A stretch of DNA of 64,000 nucleotides from JAJEAO01 sp963667635 (GTDB lineage: Bacteria > Acidobacteriota > Vicinamibacteria > Marinacidobacterales > Marinacidobacteraceae), in the NCBI GenBank assembly GCA_965232015.1, contig OZ246946.1, positions 1,922,001-1,986,000 on the forward strand. Direction: 5' to 3'. Numbering within the stretch: position 1 is the first letter of the stretch; every line of letters starts with the position of its first letter. The notes beneath the pieces are model-generated. The model was not told the DNA's origin and made no database searches. It saw nothing but the letters and a program-made list of their open reading frames with translations. Shown piece by piece: positions 59,708 through 64,000 of the stretch. A program made the position numbers and the translations under genes.

Positions 59708-61267
59708 ATGATGGCGCGGCGGCTTCGGAGGCTCTGGGAGCACCTTCAGGGCAAGAAGCCCCACTTCCGCGACTTCCTCACCGAGATCCGGCTGGCTGGC
59801 ATCCGCGGCATTGCTGATCTTCGGGTCCGGTTCGACTATCCGGTGAGCGTCATCGCGGGCGGCAACTCCACCGGCAAGACGACCGTCCTCTTCGCGGCAG
59901 CGTGCGCCTATCGGGTGCCGGGGGCGGGGGTCCGGGATTTCGTGCCCTCGACGCTGTTTCCCGACTATCGCCCGAAGGGCGCTCCCCGATCGGACGACTC
60001 ACACGGGATCACGCTCGAGTTCGACTACTCGACTCCGGAAGGGCACCGATTGATGATGTGGCGGCGAGGCAGGAGCTGGAATCGAAGCTTCTACGGACGC
60101 AGGGGCGGCACCCAGCCCGAGCGGGCCGTCTATCTCCGCACGCTGAGCAATCTGAGCAACCCCGCCGAGGTTCGCGGCATCCTGAGCCTGTCGCGCCAGG
60201 CCGACGCCACGACCGAGACCCCGCTCACCGCGTCGCAGATCGCCTTCGCACAGCAGATGCTGCCGTTCCGCTACCAACAAGTGGTCGCGCTGTCGGCTGG
60301 ACGGAAGGACCTCCTGTTCGCCGAGCAGGAGAGTGGGGCGGCGTATTCGGAGCTCCATATGGCGTCGGGTGAGCGCGCGATCCTGCGCCTGTCTCGCGAG
60401 ATCGCCCAACTCCGAGAGGCGCTGGTCCTGATCGACGAAGTGGAGGCGGGCCTCCATCCATGGATGCAGCGACTCCTGCTCCTGCACCTCCAGCAGCTCG
60501 CGCTTCGCAATGAACTCCAGGTGATCGTCACCTCCCACAGTCCCGTCGTCCTGGAGGCGGTTCCCCCACACGCGCGCATCTTCCTCGAGCGGGACGAGGC
60601 CGGCCGCGTCAGCGTGAGTCCGCCCTATCGGGATCTGGTCCAGAACGCCCTCTACGGACGGTCGAGCGATGCGCTGAACGTGCTGTGCGAGGACGATGCG
60701 GCAGAGGGCCTGCTCCGGGGGGTCCTGGACATCGTTCTGCCACGCCAGCGCATCGACCACGAGTCCGTCCGCATCGGGCGGGATACCGGAGCTGAGGAGT
60801 TCGCCGGGCACGCGAGGGCGTTTCGCAAGTTCGGGACGATAGAGCAATTCGTGTTCGTCCTCGACGGCGACAAAGAGGGGGGCGCGCACACCGACAAGAT
60901 CTGCGAGGCAGCGGGGCGGGAGTTGCCGGTGCTGTTCCTCCCCGGAGGGGTGGCCCCGGAAGTCTGGGCGTGGCAGCAGCTCCGCGAGCGGCCGGCCGCC
61001 ATCAGCGGAAGGCTCCCGATTGCTCCCGACGACATGGTTCTCCGGATGGACCGGCTGAGTGCGATCTACGACGACGCTTCTGACTCCCCCGGGGAGATCG
61101 CCAAGAACAAGCTCCACGAATTGGCCGACGCGCTCCGGAGCAGCACGCCCGAAATCTGCCGCATCGTGGCCCGCGCCGAGGCGGACCGGGACGCGAGCGA
61201 CATCCAGCCGCTCATCGCGGGAATCGAAGACGCCCTCATCGCCTGGCGAGCCCGATCCACCCGCTGA
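59708..61267 (+). CDS. OLD-like AAA ATPase with TOPRIM-type nuclease domain
   Basis: 519 residues from the double ATG at 59708 (GGAGGGG upstream). ABC-type ATPase: P-loop GGNSTGKTT (51-59), then SGERAILRLSREIAQLREAL (signature-like) and Walker B LVLIDEVEAGLHPWM, plus TSHSPVVLEAVPPHARIFLE. The C-terminal half has NVLCEDDAAEGLLRGVLDIV and FVFVLDGDKEGGAH, the acidic motifs of OLD/TOPRIM nucleases. Related to phage-exclusion OLD and Gabija GajA-like proteins, but no UvrD-like partner is adjacent. Divergent from the IrrE gene. Confidence 0.85.
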   Translation: MMARRLRRLWEHLQGKKPHFRDFLTEIRLAGIRGIADLRVRFDYPVSVIAGGNSTGKTTVLFAAACAYRVPGAGVRDFVPSTLFPDYRPKGAPRSDDSHGITLEFDYSTPEGHRLMMWRRGRSWNRSFYGRRGGTQPERAVYLRTLSNLSNPAEVRGILSLSRQADATTETPLTASQIAFAQQMLPFRYQQVVALSAGRKDLLFAEQESGAAYSELHMASGERAILRLSREIAQLREALVLIDEVEAGLHPWMQRLLLLHLQQLALRNELQVIVTSHSPVVLEAVPPHARIFLERDEAGRVSVSPPYRDLVQNALYGRSSDALNVLCEDDAAEGLLRGVLDIVLPRQRIDHESVRIGRDTGAEEFAGHARAFRKFGTIEQFVFVLDGDKEGGAHTDKICEAAGRELPVLFLPGGVAPEVWAWQQLRERPAAISGRLPIAPDDMVLRMDRLSAIYDDASDSPGEIAKNKLHELADALRSSTPEICRIVARAEADRDASDIQPLIAGIEDALIAWRARSTR

Positions 61268-61346
61268 TGTATGGAGCGCCGCTTTCCGGATCAGAGCGGC
61301 AACGCACCCCGGCAGGCTTCGCTCGTAAGCATCGCAGAATGCCGGA

Positions 61347-62576
61347 TCACGCTTCTCGTCGGTCGCGCCAGAGGCGGACCGTGAATCCGTGATGCTGTTC
61401 GATCAGATCCGGCTCGGTGCCGTTGTGTCGCTTCATGCCCGGAATGATCCGGGTGCGCACTCCCATCCCGGGGCCTTCCACATAGTCGTAGTCCCGCATC
61501 ACGTTCACGAGCGTCTGGTTTCGCGCATAGCGGACACCGGCTCTCATTCCTTCGATCGTGACGATGTTCGGTAGGACTCCCGGACTCTTCACTTCAAGAC
61601 GATCGCTGTACATCGTCAGCGTGATGTCTGAGCCGGCGATCGTGTAGTCCCGATGGACGAGGGCGTTGACGACGACTTCCCGCACGACGTCCAGCGGGTA
61701 TTCCCACCGATCCACCCGTCGCCCTCCTACGAGTTTCGCCGTGGGATGGGTGTTCCGTCGGACGAAGTCCAGCGTCTGTTCCACCCACCCTGATTCGACA
61801 AGGGATCCATCCGCCGCCCGCAGCGGCGCCATCGGCCCGCGCAGCTCCTCATCAGCTTGCGTCGCGTAGTCAGCCTCCGGACCGGGGTAACGGATGGCGC
61901 GTACTCCCGCCTGCGGCAGGAAGCGATTCGGCTGCCTCCCGAACAACAGGATGCCGCTGACGGTAGCGACGGCCTGCCCCGCCGATGTCGTCATGAACTC
62001 CAGATGGGTCAGGAGCCTCTCCCATCCCTCGAGATCTTCATCGGGCGGGGCGGAGCCACCGAGAACGTGTCTCAGGTAGTTCTGGAGCCGCCGCCGATCC
62101 AGAGCTTCGAGACGGGCGCCCGGCACCGGCTTGAGCCCGTAGTGGCGTCCGCTCGGCCTGGGAAACGTGCTCTGAAGTTCCTCTCGACTCGATTCCCGGC
62201 TCTTGCTCCCCAAACGGACGTAGTAGCTGGGACAGCGCTGGTCCATTCGGGCGTACGGCTTGTCGGGCCCCTCCGTGGCCTGGATCACCAGGACGTGCCG
62301 TCCCGGACTGGCATCCCGGACCCAGGACAGAATCGGGATCACCGCTGGCTCGACTCTGGTCCGACAGGTCTGTTCCACCCACTCTTCGGCGCGGTCGCGA
62401 CGGACTCCGGAGATCGTCCCGTCGCCATCCACTCCGAGTAGAATGGATCCGCCCGCCACGTTGGCAAACGCGACCAGGTGTTTCGCGAGCTCATGCGCCC
62501 GGATACCATCCCGCGTGAAGCCGACTTGGGAGCTTTCGCCGTTGCGGATCGCTTCCCACAGCTCAGCTCGAGTCAC
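61347..62576 (-). CDS. Schlafen AlbA_2 / HATPase_c_4 regulatory protein
   Basis: 409 residues from GTG 62576 (GGGGAG upstream; ATG 62600 also in frame). The N-terminal AlbA_2 domain is seen in ESSQVGFTRDGIRAHELAKH, LVAFANVAGGSILLGVDGDG and YVRLGSKSRESSREELQ. The C-terminal HATPase_c_4 shows EVVVNALVHRDYTIAGSDIT and MYSDRLEVKSPGVLPNIVTI. The type is annotated as ATP-dependent DNA helicase or transcriptional regulator without firm evidence. It is common in defence islands. Convergent with the ATPase-TOPRIM gene. Confidence 0.85.
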   Translation of the reverse strand: MTRAELWEAIRNGESSQVGFTRDGIRAHELAKHLVAFANVAGGSILLGVDGDGTISGVRRDRAEEWVEQTCRTRVEPAVIPILSWVRDASPGRHVLVIQATEGPDKPYARMDQRCPSYYVRLGSKSRESSREELQSTFPRPSGRHYGLKPVPGARLEALDRRRLQNYLRHVLGGSAPPDEDLEGWERLLTHLEFMTTSAGQAVATVSGILLFGRQPNRFLPQAGVRAIRYPGPEADYATQADEELRGPMAPLRAADGSLVESGWVEQTLDFVRRNTHPTAKLVGGRRVDRWEYPLDVVREVVVNALVHRDYTIAGSDITLTMYSDRLEVKSPGVLPNIVTIEGMRAGVRYARNQTLVNVMRDYDYVEGPGMGVRTRIIPGMKRHNGTEPDLIEQHHGFTVRLWRDRREA

Positions 62577-62994
62577 GTCGCTCCCCTTGCCGCTCAGCAT
62601 TCCTGATGCTCCAGGTCATGAGCACTGGGTCTGATGCCGTCGGAGTCGACTTAAGTGGTTGGTACGACGCAGCGGTATGAGATGCCGCCTCTTGCGGCGG
62701 GAGGTAGGCGCAAGGTGCCGACTCGATGCTGGGCTTGAAGGTGGAGATCGCGAAGTTGTTGTGGAGGCGGGCTCGACGCGCCGTGGAGCCGGTTTCGCGT
62801 CGTCCAGGTCGCTGCACAGTCATTTGACCGGACTCTGCGACCCTCCTCGATCACCGCGCGTCTGATGTCCAGAATCTCCTGTGGCACAGACTCCCAGGCA
62901 GTCTCGACCGGGCTCGAACCGTCATGGTTCCGATCGGCGCTTGACTGCATCATGCCAAGCGCAGCGACCGCCCCACTCCTTCGCCATCAAGCCT
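62577..62994. other. 418-nt gap, lower GC, possible short ORF 62651-62953
   Basis: Contains a minus-strand frame of 100 codons (62953 to 62651) whose first half (ESVPQEILDIRRAVIEEGRR) looks protein-like while the rest looks like shadow. A second frame nearby (STFKPSIESAPCAYLPPQEA) picks up as if after a frameshift. These may be fragments of one lost gene between the Abi and AlbA genes. No repeat modules. Confidence 0.3.
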
Positions 62995-63876
62995 TCACGC
63001 GTCGTGCCGCCCGACCCGGTCAGCTCGTCGGGCCGCGTGAGTCTCGAAGAGGAACACGGCCAACGTGGCCATGGCGCCGACCGCAAGCTTGGCATGACGT
63101 TCCTGGAGACCTCCTGCTGCTCCATGCCGCCCGTGGCCTGTCCCGTACAGATTTCGCAGCTCCGCGACGCCGTTTCCGACCGTCCCGAGACTCCCCAGAA
63201 TTCCCTGGATCACCTTCTTACCTCGCCGCGACTCGGGCACTCCCTCCGGTATGAGGTCCAGCTCCTTGAGGGTCGCACGAAGTAGAGAGTGGAACTTTCT
63301 CACCTCTGACCGGCCGATCGCGCTCTCTCCGAGGATCGTCTTGCACACCGTCTCCACCAGATCCTTCGCACTTCCAATCGCCAGAGCAGGATCCTTGGAG
63401 ACCGCCTCGCGAATCCGATGAACCGCGCTCTCCACTTGCGACAGACTCTGGAGAGTGCCAATCTCCATGAGGTCGTCCAGACCAGCGTTGTCACCGCGGA
63501 GTCGGCGAACGATCCGGCGGCACTCCACCACAAGGTTATCCCCCTCAGATCGTCCCTTCTCTACTACCCTGTCAATCAGGCGATCCAGAACCTTGGCGAC
63601 CGTTCGATCCGATTCCACATGCCAGAACGCACGGAGAAGGTTTGCCTTTGAGCAACTGGCCCGCCAGCTATACCTCCCATTCTCATAGATCTGAATATCG
63701 GCTTCCTCCGCAAAGAACTGCGCAAACGTTCGATCAGAGAAATTAAGCACGTAGCCGTCCCACATCCTGAACAGCTTCTCCAAGCGAGACTTGTCGTGCC
63801 GAGTAAGGGTCGACATCTGTTGCGGGTCCGGCTCCTCGCGCGGCGAGCCGAACACGGAGTCAAGATTCATATCCAT
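62995..63876 (-). CDS. abortive-infection-family protein (Abi_C-type)
   Basis: 293 residues from ATG 63876 (GGGGGGAA upstream). The C-terminal third has the PF14355-like pattern DPALAIGSAKDLVETVCKTI, then VAELRNLYGTGHGRHGA and HAKLAVGAMATLAVFLFETH. The N-terminal RMWDGYVLNFSDRTFAQFFA and GRYSWRASCSKANLLRAFWH look like the AbiJ-type N-terminal domains. The central part is Leu/Arg helical. Predicted to kill or halt the infected cell; target unknown. It follows a methyltransferase-like gene 54 nt upstream. Confidence 0.82.
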   Translation of the reverse strand: MDMNLDSVFGSPREEPDPQQMSTLTRHDKSRLEKLFRMWDGYVLNFSDRTFAQFFAEEADIQIYENGRYSWRASCSKANLLRAFWHVESDRTVAKVLDRLIDRVVEKGRSEGDNLVVECRRIVRRLRGDNAGLDDLMEIGTLQSLSQVESAVHRIREAVSKDPALAIGSAKDLVETVCKTILGESAIGRSEVRKFHSLLRATLKELDLIPEGVPESRRGKKVIQGILGSLGTVGNGVAELRNLYGTGHGRHGAAGGLQERHAKLAVGAMATLAVFLFETHAARRADRVGRHDA

Positions 63877-63929
63877 AGATTTCCCCCCCAAAGGACAGCA
63901 GGACAGCATAGCGCCCAGTCTCGCAACAA

Positions 63930-64000
63930 TCAACCGCCCCTGGTTGCGGCGGCTTCTTCGGCGGCGCGTTGGGCGTTCAGGTCGAGAAGGCGAGCGAGGA
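63930..64000 (-). CDS. C-terminal tail of an adenine DNA methyltransferase-like gene (partial)
   Basis: Only the last 22 codons are inside the window: LARLLDLNAQRAAEEAAATR then G-G-stop. The motif LxRLLxLNxxRAAEE is characteristic of the end of Eco57I/PglX-like N6-adenine methyltransferases, including class 1 DISARM DrmMI. Its place upstream of drmA on the same strand, separated by the accessory genes, fits drmMI. With so few residues this is a prediction, not an identification. Confidence 0.5.
   Translation of the reverse strand, partial: LARLLDLNAQRAAEEAAATRGG

Overview
The window is a high-GC bacterial chromosome segment of about 45 protein genes. No tRNA, rRNA or CRISPR array was seen. 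The gene mix is a NuoABCDHIJKN respiratory operon without EFG, secreted S9 peptidase and amidohydrolases, a sortilin/BNR-repeat exoprotein, a GH109-type Tat oxidoreductase, and NCS2 transporters. With the GC content this fits a Gemmatimonadota-like lineage, but the taxon is an inference and no marker gene was available to test it.

Layout. 1-6349 (minus strand): complex I operon nuoA-B-C-D-H-I-J-K-N, with nuoN running off the left edge. 6424-20156: housekeeping and secreted functions (glycosyltransferase, malic enzyme, RmuC, S9 peptidase with a coupled binding protein, NamZ, endonuclease V) mixed with two wrecked toxin-antitoxin modules (vapBC at 11.8-12.1 kb, phd-relE at 17.0-17.5 kb). 20258-25291: a secreted protein and beta-barrel pair, then a four-gene operon whose members overlap by 4 bp (alkyltransferase-like, mannosyltransferase-like, GT2, DUF547). 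25426-31994: a Tat FAD oxidoreductase, an SdpI-type gene split by a small repeat element, a STAS-ATPase-STAS regulator, and DUF4013 coupled to GH109. 32052-34628: a decayed restriction-modification pair. 34345-44720: lipoproteins, an ATPase-nuclease, two amidohydrolases, an SDR with a duplicated tail, and the BNR protein. 44852-51698: one long operon (hydrolase, 57-aa ORF, two tandem NCS2 permeases with a fused C-terminal domain, YceI, haem-motif outer-membrane protein, cytochrome-like lipoprotein).

52221-64000 is a defence island. drmC, drmB and drmA (DISARM core, overlapping start/stop codons) are followed upstream by an ImmA/IrrE-type protease, a divergent OLD-like ATPase-TOPRIM protein, an AlbA/HATPase protein and an Abi_C-type abortive infection protein. 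At the right edge lies the tail of a gene resembling a DNA adenine methyltransferase, so drmMI (and possibly drmD) may lie just outside.

The most unusual content is a layered repeat system. Two MITE-like elements (21527-21841 and 27534-27739) have terminal inverted repeats that carry DnaA-box-like sequence; one of them splits the sdpI-type gene. Comparing the two copies shows that a 20-bp module (CCRGTTCTCCCGGTRGGGGC) repeatedly occupies positions where the other copy has only two bases, including one case nested inside another module. The same 20-mer is scattered through gene gaps and is often paired, at a fixed 1-nt spacing, with an 18-nt perfect hairpin that occurs in two compensatory variants.
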